64,000 bases of DNA, from positions 3,227,001-3,291,000 of the forward strand of contig NZ_CP013630.1 in assembly GCF_001664485.1 (NCBI RefSeq), in the 5' to 3' direction. Below the pieces are notes generated by a model. The model searched no databases. It worked only from the letters and a program-made list of their open reading frames with translations, and was not told the DNA's origin. Numbering within the stretch: the first letter of the stretch is position 1; every line of letters begins with the position of its first letter. Source of the DNA: Rhizobium sp. N324 (lineage in GTDB: Bacteria; Pseudomonadota; Alphaproteobacteria; Rhizobiales; Rhizobiaceae). Of the stretch, positions 46,158 through 55,109 are shown piece after piece. A program made the position numbers and the translations under genes.

Positions 46158-47282
46158 ATGGCCAAGCTTTTCGAACCCACAAAGGTCGGCGACATCACTG
46201 TCAAAAACCGCATCGTCATGGCGCCGCTCACCCGCAACCGCTCGCCGGGCGCCATCCCCAATGACCTCAATGTCGAATATTACCGCCAGCGCGCCACGGC
46301 TGGCCTGATCATCACCGAAGCGACCGCGATCACCCATCAGGGCCAAGGCTATGCCGACGTGCCCGGCCTTTATAGCAAAGAGGCTCTCGACGGCTGGAAG
46401 CGCGTGACCGACGCCGTTCACGCTGGCGGCGGCAAGATCGTCGTCCAGATGTGGCATGTCGGCCGCATCTCGCACACGACGCTGCAGCCGAACGGCAACA
46501 AGCCGGTCTCCTCCACCGACCGCGTCGCCAAGGCCAAGACCTATCTGGTCGATGGCGACGGCAGCGGCAGCTTTGCCGACACCTCCGAACCGCGCGCGCT
46601 CGAAACCGCCGAAATCCCCGGCATCGTCGAGGATTACCGCAAGGCCGCTCGTGCGGCGATCGACGCCGGCTTCGATGGCGTTGAGATCCATGGCGCCAAC
46701 GGCTACCTACTCGACCAGTTCATCCGCGACGGCGTCAACGATCGCACCGACCAATATGGCGGCTCGATCGAAAACCGCACGCGGCTGGCCTTCGAGGTCG
46801 TCGATGCCGTGGTGAAGGAAATCGGCGCAGGCCGCACCGCGATCCGCATCTCGCCGGTAACGCCGTCGGGTGAAAGCTACGATTCCAATCCGCAAGCGAC
46901 CTTCACCCACGTCGTCGAAGGCCTGGCAATATACGCTCTCGCCTATATCCATGTCATCGAAGGCCAGACCGGCGGCGACCGCGACTATCGCCAGGGCGAC
47001 AATCCTTCCTTCGATTATAAGGCGCTGCGCCAGGCTTATGAAAAGGCCGGCGGCAAGGCCGACTGGATGGTCAATAACGGTTATGACCGCGATCTGGCGA
47101 TCGACGCCGTCGAAAGCGGCCGCGCCGACCTCGTCGCCTTCGGCAAACCTTTCATCGCCAATCCCGATCTCGTCGGACGGCTGGCGAACAACCTGCCGCT
47201 CAACACGCCCGACCAGGCGACCTTCTATGGCGGCACCGCCAGGGGTTATGTCGATTACCCCGCCCTCGAAAAGGTCGCCTGA
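46158..47282 (+). CDS. Old Yellow Enzyme family alkene reductase (NemA-like)
   Basis: This 374-residue FMN enzyme belongs to the classical OYE group. It opens LFEPTKVGDITVKNRIVMAP, has the substrate motif FDGVEIHGANGYLLDQFIRD, then NDRTDQYGGSIENRTR, and ends with GKPFIANPDLVGRL. Such enzymes reduce activated C=C bonds, nitro-compounds or quinones with NAD(P)H. The N-terminal MAPLTRNR is a typical OYE start. The ATG at 46158 follows AAAGGA. It is the last gene of the ArsR-MFS-OYE operon and ends before a clear terminator. Confidence 0.95.
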   Translation: MAKLFEPTKVGDITVKNRIVMAPLTRNRSPGAIPNDLNVEYYRQRATAGLIITEATAITHQGQGYADVPGLYSKEALDGWKRVTDAVHAGGGKIVVQMWHVGRISHTTLQPNGNKPVSSTDRVAKAKTYLVDGDGSGSFADTSEPRALETAEIPGIVEDYRKAARAAIDAGFDGVEIHGANGYLLDQFIRDGVNDRTDQYGGSIENRTRLAFEVVDAVVKEIGAGRTAIRISPVTPSGESYDSNPQATFTHVVEGLAIYALAYIHVIEGQTGGDRDYRQGDNPSFDYKALRQAYEKAGGKADWMVNNGYDRDLAIDAVESGRADLVAFGKPFIANPDLVGRLANNLPLNTPDQATFYGGTARGYVDYPALEKVA

Positions 47283-47301
47283 ACCGATCCACGCCAACGT
47301 G

Positions 47302-47332
47302 AATCCCGCCGAAAGGCGGGATTTCCATTTTT
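47302..47332 (+). terminator. Rho-independent terminator of the ArsR-MFS-OYE operon
   Basis: AATCCCGCC-GAAA-GGCGGGATT is a perfect 9-bp stem with a GNRA-type loop, followed by TCCATTTTTG, 20 bases after the OYE stop. Confidence 0.9.
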
Positions 47333-47356
47333 GATATGTCTCTGTAGGGTGCCATC

Positions 47357-48157
47357 ATGTTCGCTCCCCATCTTAATCGCTGGTCGCTGATAGCAGACGG
47401 CGAGCCTATCATCACCCATTCAAGCCGCCTGCTGCCCGTGCTCTGGCAGGAGAGGCCCGCCATGCTGAAAGTGGCGACCGATATCGACGAACGATACGGG
47501 GCGCTGCTGATGCAGTGGTGGGACGGCGACGGCGCGGCCCATGTCTATGCTCATGAAGACGACGCGGTGCTCCTGGAACGGGCGACGGGAAAACGCTCGC
47601 TGCTTGCCATGGCGATGAACGGCGAGGACGATGAGGCGAGCCGCATCCTCTGCCGGACGGCGGCACGGCTGCATGCGCCGCGCGAAAAACCGCTGCCCGA
47701 TCCCGTGCCCCTCACCCGCTGGTTCCGCGATCTGGAGCCGGCAGCCCAAAACCATGGCGGCACGCTGGCCGATTGCTCGGCGATTGCCGACGCCCTGCTC
47801 GCCGATCCGCGCGACCTCACCGTCCTGCATGGCGATATTCATCACGAGAACATTCTAGATTTCGAGGCGCGCGGCTGGCTGGCGATCGATCCGAAGCGGC
47901 TCCATGGCGAACGCGGCTTCGATTTCGCCAATATCTTCGCCAATGAAGAACTGCCTGTCATCACCGATCCGGCCCGTTTCCGCCGCCAGCTCGCTGTCGT
48001 TTCGGCAGAGGCTCGGCTGGAGCCGAAGCGGCTGCTGCAATGGATCGCCGCCTATTCCGGCCTATCCGCCGCCTGGTTCCTCGGCGACCCCAACATCGAG
48101 CAGGCAGAAAAGGCCCTGACGGTCGCCCGGATCGCGTTGGCAGAACTCGAGACTTAA
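47357..48157 (+). CDS. Aminoglycoside/streptomycin 6-phosphotransferase-like kinase (APH(6)/StrB family)
   Basis: This 266-residue protein matches the APH(6) group. The catalytic loop is LTVLHGDIHHENILDFEARG, then WLAIDPKRLHGERGFDFANI, the metal-binding segment of StrB-type kinases. The N-terminal part has AMLKVATDIDERYGALLMQW, which contains the ATP-binding lysine. These enzymes phosphorylate streptomycin or related hydroxyl compounds. The chromosomal setting and lack of mobile elements suggest a native gene with an unknown physiological substrate. The ATG at 47357 lies just after the OYE terminator. Confidence 0.88.
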   Translation: MFAPHLNRWSLIADGEPIITHSSRLLPVLWQERPAMLKVATDIDERYGALLMQWWDGDGAAHVYAHEDDAVLLERATGKRSLLAMAMNGEDDEASRILCRTAARLHAPREKPLPDPVPLTRWFRDLEPAAQNHGGTLADCSAIADALLADPRDLTVLHGDIHHENILDFEARGWLAIDPKRLHGERGFDFANIFANEELPVITDPARFRRQLAVVSAEARLEPKRLLQWIAAYSGLSAAWFLGDPNIEQAEKALTVARIALAELET

Positions 48158-49176
48158 CCCGCATTCTCAGGCGAAGGCATAATCAGGGCCGTCGCCGTGT
48201 CATGATGCGGTTCCGGCAGGCAGCCGAGAGCCACAAGCGAAGCTCTGACGGCCTCGTCGATCGGCGTTTGCGGCTCCTGGCCAAGTTCGGCTATCAACCT
48301 GGTGTTCCGCATCCTGAGCGGCACCTTCCAGAGATAGCGCATCTCCTTGATCTCGCGCATGATCGGAACGAACGGCGCGGCGAGCGGTACGATCCACCAG
48401 GGAAAACGGCCGATCCTCGCCTTACCGCCGGCAACACGCCTGATCGCTTCGGCCATCTGCATACCGTCGGCATCCCAGAACCCCTCCATATGGTAGAGGG
48501 CAAAGAGCGGCAGCCGATCGGCCCGCTCAATGAGCTGGGCCATGGTTTCCGCCATATCGGGCAGATAGGCCCACTGGTGGCCGATGCCGCGCTGCCCCGG
48601 ATTCTTGATCGTGCCGACCGGCTTGCCGGGCGTGACGAAACCCGATGAAAACCAACTGTTTCCAGTCGTGCCCGGGCCGAAGAAATCTCCGGCCCGGACG
48701 ATGATCGCGCCAACACCGGCTTGCGATGCCGCTTCCAGCCGCTTCTCCATCTCGACGCGAATTGCCCCTTTCTTCGTCAGCGGATGCTGCGGGCTTTCCT
48801 CCGCCGGCGCCGGCAGGGCATCGGGACCGAAATTGTAGACGTTTCCAGGCAGTACGATGCGTGCGCCGACGGCGCGGGCAGCGGCGATGGTATTGTCCAA
48901 CATCGGCAGCACCAGCGTTTCCCAATTGCGGTAGCCGGGCGGATTGACGGCATGCACGATCAGACTGACGCCATCGGCCGCCCTCAACACGTCACCGGCA
49001 TTCATCGCATCGCCCTGCACCCATTCGAAAGCCGGCTCGCGCCTCGACGCCTTGGCGGCTTCACGGTTGAGCGCCCGGATGCGCCAGCCGCGCGCAAGCA
49101 GCTTGCGGGCAACCGCGCCGCCAATACCGCCGGTAGCGCCGAGAACAAGCACCGTCGTCTTCATTTCGCTGCTCAT
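48154..49176 (-). CDS. NAD(P)-dependent epimerase/dehydratase-like protein
   Basis: This 340-residue extended short-chain dehydrogenase has the Rossmann start TTVLVLGATGGIGGAVARKL. Its next segments, WVQGDAMNAGDVLRAADGVS and VGARIVLPGNVYNFGPDALP, resemble atypical SDRs of the NmrA/epimerase type. The C-terminal part ends SLVALGCLPEPHHDTATALI. The ATG at 49176 (MSSEMKTTV) is preferred over 49233. It is divergent from a LysR regulator that probably controls it. Its last bases overlap the end of the APH(6)-like gene. The substrate is unknown. Confidence 0.85.
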   Translation of the reverse strand: MSSEMKTTVLVLGATGGIGGAVARKLLARGWRIRALNREAAKASRREPAFEWVQGDAMNAGDVLRAADGVSLIVHAVNPPGYRNWETLVLPMLDNTIAAARAVGARIVLPGNVYNFGPDALPAPAEESPQHPLTKKGAIRVEMEKRLEAASQAGVGAIIVRAGDFFGPGTTGNSWFSSGFVTPGKPVGTIKNPGQRGIGHQWAYLPDMAETMAQLIERADRLPLFALYHMEGFWDADGMQMAEAIRRVAGGKARIGRFPWWIVPLAAPFVPIMREIKEMRYLWKVPLRMRNTRLIAELGQEPQTPIDEAVRASLVALGCLPEPHHDTATALIMPSPENAG

Positions 49177-49270
49177 GACAACCATCTCCTTCGACTGAAT
49201 AGAAGGACAATGCCACCGGGCCGGAATAAACAAAATTGACGAAATACATTCAGCTGCTATACAAAAATAT

Positions 49271-50170
49271 ATGAGAACCGAACCGAGTTGGGATTTCTAC
49301 CGCAGTTTCCTGACCGTGCTCCAGCAAGGATCGCTTTCGGCCGCCGCCCGCGAGTTGGGGCTGACGCAGCCGACCATAGGCCGTCATGTCGACGCACTGG
49401 AAACGGCAATCGGCGCCGAGCTCTTCACCCGATCCCCGAACGGGCTGCTGCCGACCGACGCCGCCTTGGCACTGAAGCCCTATGCCGAGACGCTGGCGGC
49501 GACCGCCGCCGCCCTTTTGCGCACCGCATCCGGTGAGCGCGAGCGCGTCGCCGGAACCGTCAGGGTCAGCGCCAGCGAGGTGATCGCCGTCGAAGTGCTG
49601 CCGGGGATTCTCGGACCGCTGCAGGAGACCTATCCCGAACTCCAGATCGAGCTCTCGTCTTCCGATGCGATCGAGGATTTGGTGAACCGCGAGGCCGATA
49701 TCGCCGTGCGCATGGCCGAGCCGCAGCAAGGCGCGCTCGTCGTACGCCGCATCGGCGATATCCCGCTCGGTTTCCACGCCCATCGCCGCTACCTCGAACG
49801 ATACGGCATTCCGCAAAGCCTGGCTGATCTCGCAAACCACCGGCTCATCGGCTTCGACCGGCAGACGGCCTATGTCCGCATGGTAACAAAACGCTATGAA
49901 GTGCCGGGCGTCGACTTCTCCTACAGGACCGACAGCAATCTCGCCCAGCTTTCGGCGATCCGCGCCGGCGTCGGCATCGGTCTCTGCCAGATCGGGCTCG
50001 CACGTGATAATCCCGATCTGGTTCACCTCCTGCCGGATGCGTTCAAGATCCCGCTCGGCACGTGGGTTGCGATGCATGAGAGCCTGAAGACCTCGCCGCG
50101 CTGCCGCGCCACCTTCGACGCACTGGTCAAGGGGCTTCAGGACTATCACCGATATTCGATCGGCACTTAA
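49271..50170 (+). CDS. LysR-family transcriptional regulator
   Basis: This 299-residue LysR protein has its HTH at residues 8-65 (SLSAAARELGLTQPTIGRHV) and a substrate-binding domain from about 90, with DLVNREADIAVRMAEPQQG in the middle. The gene is divergent from the epimerase-like gene with 94 bases between them, the usual LysR arrangement for regulating the neighbour and itself. No effector can be inferred. Confidence 0.93.
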   Translation: MRTEPSWDFYRSFLTVLQQGSLSAAARELGLTQPTIGRHVDALETAIGAELFTRSPNGLLPTDAALALKPYAETLAATAAALLRTASGERERVAGTVRVSASEVIAVEVLPGILGPLQETYPELQIELSSSDAIEDLVNREADIAVRMAEPQQGALVVRRIGDIPLGFHAHRRYLERYGIPQSLADLANHRLIGFDRQTAYVRMVTKRYEVPGVDFSYRTDSNLAQLSAIRAGVGIGLCQIGLARDNPDLVHLLPDAFKIPLGTWVAMHESLKTSPRCRATFDALVKGLQDYHRYSIGT

Positions 50171-50283
50171 CCTCTCGAAATCCAGATTCGATTTTCGCAG
50201 AGAATCATGCGCAACCTTCAACCGAAAAGAGCATTCAAACTGCGTCCTATCTGATGGGCCGCGCTTTTAGCGGATGAAGACAA

Positions 50284-50796
50284 ATGACCCACGACCCGGT
50301 TGAACTCGTGCCCTACGATCCGCAGTGGCCGCAGGCCTTCCGGCGCATCCGCGACAGGTTGCTCGTCTTGCTGCCGCAGGCGCTCTCCATCGATCACCTC
50401 GGCAGCACGTCCATATCAGGCATGACCGCCAAGCCGCTCATCGACATCGACGTCGTTCTTCCCGGCCTCGGGCATATCGAGGATGCCACGCGCGTACTTC
50501 TGACCGAAGACTACGAACCGCGCGGCAATCGTTATGACGACGAGGTCTGGGCGTTTTTATCGAGAGGGTCGGTGCCGCGGCAGCGGGTCTATCTCTGCCC
50601 GGCCGGCAATGGCACGCATCGAAACAGGCTGGCTTTCCGGGATTATCTCATCGCGCATCCAGACGCAGCGGCCGAATATGCCGCGCTCAAACGCAGGCTG
50701 GCAGCCGAATTCAGGATGGATGGCAACCGCTATACCGCCGAGAAGCGCGGTTTCGTCGACGCGATTGTCGCGCGGGCTTTGGCAAACGATGGTTGA
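50284..50796 (+). CDS. GrpB family protein (UPF0157)
   Basis: This 170-residue protein fits the GrpB/UPF0157 nucleotidyltransferase-like family. It opens VELVPYDPQWPQAFRRIRDR, then IDHLGSTSISGMTAKPLIDI with DIDVVLP, where the GS and DxD motif of the Pol-beta-like fold lie. The C-terminus has RNRLAFRDYLIAHPDAAAEY. Some relatives are fused to dephospho-CoA kinase; no activity is proven for the free form. It stands alone after the LysR gene. Confidence 0.93.
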   Translation: MTHDPVELVPYDPQWPQAFRRIRDRLLVLLPQALSIDHLGSTSISGMTAKPLIDIDVVLPGLGHIEDATRVLLTEDYEPRGNRYDDEVWAFLSRGSVPRQRVYLCPAGNGTHRNRLAFRDYLIAHPDAAAEYAALKRRLAAEFRMDGNRYTAEKRGFVDAIVARALANDG

Positions 50797-50798
50797 CT

Positions 50799-51080
50799 TC
50801 AAATGCCTTGCGAGGCTCCAGCCGCACGGTCCTTCCACTGACCATCCACCACCTCGGTTTCCGGCCGGTCGCCGCCTTCGGCATATTCTTCATGCCACTT
50901 GCCGTTTTCATCCTGCCAACTGATCTCGGCGGAATCGCCGCCGACCTGCTGTTCGGCCGCAACGATGCGCGCAGCTTCGAGCGCCTCGGCATGGGTCGGG
51001 AATGCTTCGGAGTAGACGCCTCCAAGCCTGTAGGCCCAACCGCCGTCATGCGGCACGACTTCGTAGACCACCTTGATCAT
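50799..51080 (-). CDS. DUF2188 domain-containing protein
   Basis: This 93-residue protein has the DUF2188 pattern: VVYEVVPHDGGWAYRLGG, then a helix THAEALEAARIVAAEQQVGG and a strand ISWQDENGKWHEEYAEGGDR. The fold is a small alpha/beta unit of unknown function, common in rhizobia. The ATG at 51080 has GGAGAC upstream. It ends two bases before the GrpB stop on the other strand. Confidence 0.9.
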   Translation of the reverse strand: MIKVVYEVVPHDGGWAYRLGGVYSEAFPTHAEALEAARIVAAEQQVGGDSAEISWQDENGKWHEEYAEGGDRPETEVVDGQWKDRAAGASQGI

Positions 51081-51310
51081 GCATCCGTCTCCTCATCTTC
51101 TTTTGCGCATTCGCACGCTTCCGGACAGGATCCGGATCATCGCGGCCGCTTGACGAGAATTCGAGGACGCCGCGATCTGCTTTCCGGCCCCGATGGCGTT
51201 CAGTATTCCATTAAACGTCAAAGACTGCAAATGGCACTGGATAGCAACCTGCTTGATATGCGAAATCAGTGACTTAGATAAAACGCATGAATCAGGACGG
51301 GAGCTAGGAC

Positions 51311-52408
51311 GTGGGGATTGCGTCACGCTTGAAAGAAGAGAAGTTTCTGGTCGCCGCGCTTGCCGTTGCGGCGGTCGCCTATGTCTTGGAACATGCCGTG
51401 ATCGAGATGGGACGTGGTGTCGCGCTCATCGCCGCCGCCGCCTTGGTCGGCACCATCGTTCTCGCCTCGATCCGTGTCGCCCATCATGCCGAACTGCTCG
51501 CCGTCAAGGTCGGCGATCCCTATGGCACGATGATCCTGACGCTGTCGGCCGTCGCCGTCGAGGTCATCATCCTCGCCATCATGATGAGCGGAGAGAGTTC
51601 GCCGACACTGGTGCGCGACACGATCTATTCCGCCCTGATGCTCGATATCAACGGCATTCTGGGTCTCGCCGCCCTGCTCGGCGGCCTCAAGCACGGCGAA
51701 CAGCCTTACAACGACAATTCGGGCAAGACCTACGGCGTGATGATCCTGACCGCCATGGGCATCTCGATGATCGTTCCGGAATTCGTGCCCAGCGATAAAT
51801 GGCACTATTATTCCGCCTTCACCATTGTCGCAATGATTGCGCTCTACGGCCTCTTCCTGCGCATGCAGGTCGGCCAGCACAGCTATTTCTTCAGCTACAG
51901 CTACCCGCGCTCCGAACGGATGAAGGAGAGTCCGGACGAACATGGCTCCAACGAGCCGGCCGCAATCTCGATCGCCACCATTCTCGTCGGCGTCGTCATC
52001 ATCGGCCTGCTGGCCGAGTTCATGGCCGCCTTCATGACCGAGGGCCTGCGCGACAGCGGCGCGCCGATCGCCGTGACCGCCGTCATCGTCGCGGCGATTT
52101 CAGCCGCTCCCGAGATCCTGACCGCCTTGAGGGCAGCGCTCAGAAACCACATGCAGGCGACCGTCAACATCGCTATGGGCGCCTCGCTCTCCACCGTGAT
52201 CCTGACGGTGCCGGTGATGGAGGCGATCGCGCTCTATACCGGCCAGCCCTTCATCATGGCGATGACCCCGGTGCAGACGGTGATGGTGACGATCACGCTG
52301 ATTGCCGCGGCGATCAACCTCAACGACGGTGAGACCAACGCCATCGAAGGTATGACGCATTTCATCCTCTTTGCCACCTTCGTCATGCTGACGGCGCTGG
52401 GCCTTTGA
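51311..52408 (+). CDS. Calcium/proton antiporter of the CaCA family (ChaA-like)
   Basis: This 365-residue inner-membrane protein has two inverted Na/Ca-exchanger domains of about five segments. The alpha-repeats read VKVGDPYGTMILTLSAVAVE and VIVAAISAAPEILTALRAAL, each with the acidic residue needed for cation exchange. A hydrophilic loop (RSERMKESPDEHGSNEPA) separates the halves. ChaA-type antiporters expel Ca2+, Na+ or K+ in exchange for protons at high pH. The start is a GTG at 51311, preceded by GAGCTAGGAC. Confidence 0.92.
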   Translation: MGIASRLKEEKFLVAALAVAAVAYVLEHAVIEMGRGVALIAAAALVGTIVLASIRVAHHAELLAVKVGDPYGTMILTLSAVAVEVIILAIMMSGESSPTLVRDTIYSALMLDINGILGLAALLGGLKHGEQPYNDNSGKTYGVMILTAMGISMIVPEFVPSDKWHYYSAFTIVAMIALYGLFLRMQVGQHSYFFSYSYPRSERMKESPDEHGSNEPAAISIATILVGVVIIGLLAEFMAAFMTEGLRDSGAPIAVTAVIVAAISAAPEILTALRAALRNHMQATVNIAMGASLSTVILTVPVMEAIALYTGQPFIMAMTPVQTVMVTITLIAAAINLNDGETNAIEGMTHFILFATFVMLTALGL

Positions 52409-52464
52409 AGACGGCGCACCGCAGCGCGCACTCAGCCGTCGCACCTTTGGGGCAGGTGCGTCGG

Positions 52465-53325
52465 TCAATCCTTGGATTTTTCCAGGAAACGTTCTTTACG
52501 GGTTTTCGGCTTGAATCGCCGGAAGAAATTTTCGATGGCGCGGATGGATTTGGTGACGGACATCAGCCTGTCGATCTGGCTGTTCGCATTGTGAAGCCGC
52601 TCGGACAGGACTTCGGCCGCCGTCATCGCGATCTCGATCGGCGGCACCTGCGGAAAGCGTTTGGCGAGCGCCGCATAAGGGCTGGCATCGACGCCCCCCA
52701 TCATCGAGATCGTGCCCATCCTGGCAAAGAGACGCAGGAAAATCTGCTCGAACGTCCAATCGTGCACGTCGAAGACCTTCCACTTCTCACTTCTCTTTGC
52801 CGAAAAGCCGGCAAGCAGGATCTTGCCCGGCAGGTGCAGGTCGGCGAGCCAGAGCGCCATCGCAAAGCCACTCGTAGCGATCTTGCCTGTCGGATAGAGA
52901 TCGGCGAGCATCTGCGTCAGATCGAGGTGGCGGGCGCCGGTGGCGTTGAAGCGGCTCTCCTCGCTGAAGTTCTCCTCGGGGGAAACGCGGATGTTGACGA
53001 CACCCAGAAAATCATCACCGGCGAAGAACCGCAGGACGTCAGCCACCTCGCGCCGGTGGACGATATTGGCGCCCATCACGCCGCTGCGGGCGACCAGCAC
53101 TGCATGACCGGCGAAGGGTTCGTCGAGCACCTTGTAGACATTGTTGAAGAAGACGTAGAGCGCCGTCTCCGGCAGCTCGCTTCTGAGCCGCTCGAAATCG
53201 ACCGCCTCGCTGTTTGCCACCAGCACGATGTGCGAATAGCGCGAGAGCACCGCCGTCCATCCGTCTGGCGTCAGGAAATTGAAGCCGCTATCGGCGGCGG
53301 CTAAATCACTGGGGATCGGTTCCAT
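52465..53325 (-). CDS. Putative sialyltransferase-like glycosyltransferase (GT29/GT42-like), uncertain
   Basis: I cannot place this 286-residue protein with certainty. It starts with a Rossmann-like strand (RYSHIVLVANSEAVDFERLR). Later it has GKIATSGFAMALWLADLHLP followed by KILLAGFSAKRSEKWKVFDV, which resembles the S-motif of GT29 and the TSG segment of GT42 sialyltransferases. The conserved HDWTFEQIFLRLF comes next. The C-terminus is basic and helical. It lies 35 bases after a GT8 glycosyltransferase on the same strand, so a role in a surface saccharide is likely. Whether the donor is a sialic acid, Kdo or another sugar is open. Confidence 0.55.
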   Translation of the reverse strand: MEPIPSDLAAADSGFNFLTPDGWTAVLSRYSHIVLVANSEAVDFERLRSELPETALYVFFNNVYKVLDEPFAGHAVLVARSGVMGANIVHRREVADVLRFFAGDDFLGVVNIRVSPEENFSEESRFNATGARHLDLTQMLADLYPTGKIATSGFAMALWLADLHLPGKILLAGFSAKRSEKWKVFDVHDWTFEQIFLRLFARMGTISMMGGVDASPYAALAKRFPQVPPIEIAMTAAEVLSERLHNANSQIDRLMSVTKSIRAIENFFRRFKPKTRKERFLEKSKD

Positions 53326-53360
53326 ATCGGCTCACATGCACCTTCCAAGGACACGCCTTG

Positions 53361-54266
53361 CTAGCTGTTGCTGAAATAGGCGCGCATCCGGGCAAGCCGC
53401 GCCAGCCCGCCGATCTGCTTTCCCAAATGCGAGAGAAAGCCCGCCACCCGGCCCATCATAGTCGGCTGCCTGCAGAAGGAGGCCCAGGGCGTGTTGTACA
53501 GATCCTCGGCATAGTGCCTGGCCATCCGCCGGTGCACCCAGGGCACGGTCGCCTGCCACGGTTTCTTCCGACCGGTAAAGTGAAAGATGGCTGGCCGATC
53601 GACAAAAGGCAAAAGCCCCGTTTGCGTATTCCAGCGCGGATCGAGCACCAGCCAGTCGCCGTCGAACGTCACGTTCAGCGCATCCTGGTCGTTGTTCTCG
53701 AAAAGATGCGACCGCTCCTCAAAGATTTCCCGGGTTCTGGCGAAAAGCCCCTTCTCCCGGCAGACCGACCAGTCGAATAGCAATACGCCGGCATTGAAAT
53801 AGCGTCCGCCCTCGCCCATGCCGATCTTCCGCTGCCGTGCTCCGGCTTTCTCTGGAAAGGCCAAGACATAATCGTCGACCGCGGCAAGCGCCTTGCCCTG
53901 GAGATCCCTCGTGAAGAGTTCGTCGACGGACGCCACCGCGAGCACGTCGGCATCGAGGTAAAGCAGGCGTTCGACATTCTCGGGGATCTGCAGATCCATA
54001 TAGAGCCGCGCCAGTGTCGCACCCGACCAGCGGCCCCGCGCCTGCATTGCCGTCTCCGGCGTCACATAAGGCAGCACCTTGATCGTCATGTCGTGCAGAC
54101 GCGCGAAACTTTCGACCTCGGCGATCTCGTTCGGCTTGAGGTCGATACCGAGAAGCAGGAACTCCAGGCCGACGTCCACCAAATTACGCTTGACGGAAAG
54201 CAGAGTGCAGCAGGCAGCCGGCAGCATATTAACGTCAGAACAGACGATGACGGCGCTACTCTGCAA
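53361..54266 (-). CDS. Glycosyltransferase family 8 protein
   Basis: This 301-residue GT-A enzyme shows GT8 motifs: the metal-binding DxD in RLLYLDADVLAVASVDELF, then YFNAGVLLFDW, the NNDQDALNVTF block and the terminal HFTGRKKPW. GT8 enzymes transfer galactose or glucose to LPS outer core or capsule. The best start is a TTG at 54266 because GGGAGG lies six bases upstream; the frame stays open to 54371 but has no Shine-Dalgarno there. It heads a two-gene operon with the sialyltransferase-like gene. Confidence 0.92.
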   Translation of the reverse strand: MQSSAVIVCSDVNMLPAACCTLLSVKRNLVDVGLEFLLLGIDLKPNEIAEVESFARLHDMTIKVLPYVTPETAMQARGRWSGATLARLYMDLQIPENVERLLYLDADVLAVASVDELFTRDLQGKALAAVDDYVLAFPEKAGARQRKIGMGEGGRYFNAGVLLFDWSVCREKGLFARTREIFEERSHLFENNDQDALNVTFDGDWLVLDPRWNTQTGLLPFVDRPAIFHFTGRKKPWQATVPWVHRRMARHYAEDLYNTPWASFCRQPTMMGRVAGFLSHLGKQIGGLARLARMRAYFSNS

Positions 54267-54451
54267 AATCGGCCTCCCGAAGCGGCAACTTGAACTTGAT
54301 GCCGGATATCTAGTTGGTTTGAAGGCTGCCCGCAACCTGAGATCACCCGCGCCACCGACGCTCCCTGTCACGATTTGAGTCGGAATTCAACGACTTGCGA
54401 GTCGAAGCGGAATCAATGCCGCAAGATCTTGAATCGGGACGTAAGCCTGAT

Positions 54452-54838
54452 TCAGAGTCGCAGCGCCAGCGGATGATCGACGAGCAATCTATCGACCGTC
54501 GCAAGCTGCAAGCTCTCGACCTTGCACTGCGCCAGCAGCAGGCGGTCAAAGGGATCGCGCGTCTTCGGCTCGGGTTCGGCGGCGGTGATGACGTGCGGGA
54601 TGTCGATCCGCAACAGTATCAATCCTATTTCTTCGAGCGACCGCGCGATGTCTTCAAGCGGCATACCAGGATCCAGCTTTCCCAGACGAGCCTTGATCGC
54701 CGTTTCCCAGAGACTTGCGACGCTGACGAATCCCTCGGTCCTGCTATCACCAAGCAGCGCCGCGATCTCCGGGAACCTCTGTCCCACGTCCTTGCGCAGG
54801 ATCGCGAGAACGATATGAGTATCGAGGAGAAGCCTCAT
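54452..54838 (-). CDS. PIN-domain ribonuclease toxin (VapC family)
   Basis: This 128-residue PIN nuclease keeps the acidic active-site residues: DTH at positions 6-8, SVASLWETAIKA (Glu near 45), RDPFDRLLLAQ (Asp near 95) and TVDRLLVDHPL at the end. VapC toxins cut tRNA or rRNA when the antitoxin is lost. The ATG at 54838 lies two bases after the antitoxin stop on the same strand, the normal antitoxin-first order. Confidence 0.93.
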   Translation of the reverse strand: MRLLLDTHIVLAILRKDVGQRFPEIAALLGDSRTEGFVSVASLWETAIKARLGKLDPGMPLEDIARSLEEIGLILLRIDIPHVITAAEPEPKTRDPFDRLLLAQCKVESLQLATVDRLLVDHPLALRL

Positions 54839-54840
54839 TG

Positions 54841-55101
54841 CTACGGCAAAGGCTTCAGGAGAAAATCCTCGGGCAGCGGATCATCAAAATCATCGGCGAT
54901 GAACGGTACAGGATTGGTGATGCCCCGCGCACGAAGATAAGCCTGACCGGCTTCCAGGTCCAAGCCGCCGCGCTTTTGATGCGGCACGAGATCGAACACA
55001 GGCCGGCCGTTGCGCGTCACGACGATGGTCTCGCCTTCCTCGACCTCGCGGGCAAGCTCGGTCAGGCGGTTCTTCGCATCGCGGATCGAAACGGTCTTCA
55101 T
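54841..55101 (-). CDS. Phd/YefM-type antitoxin of the VapBC-like pair
   Basis: This 86-residue antitoxin opens MKTVSIRDAKNRLTELAREV, the Phd/YefM DNA-binding fold, followed by EEGETIVVTRNGRPVFDLVP. The disordered C-terminal tail (DDFDDPLPEDFLLKPLP) should block the toxin. The ATG at 55101 is the family start; the frame is open further upstream but passes through the operator. It is partnered with the PIN toxin and probably represses the operon at the palindromes just upstream. Confidence 0.9.
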   Translation of the reverse strand: MKTVSIRDAKNRLTELAREVEEGETIVVTRNGRPVFDLVPHQKRGGLDLEAGQAYLRARGITNPVPFIADDFDDPLPEDFLLKPLP

Positions 55102-55109
55102 GAACTCAA

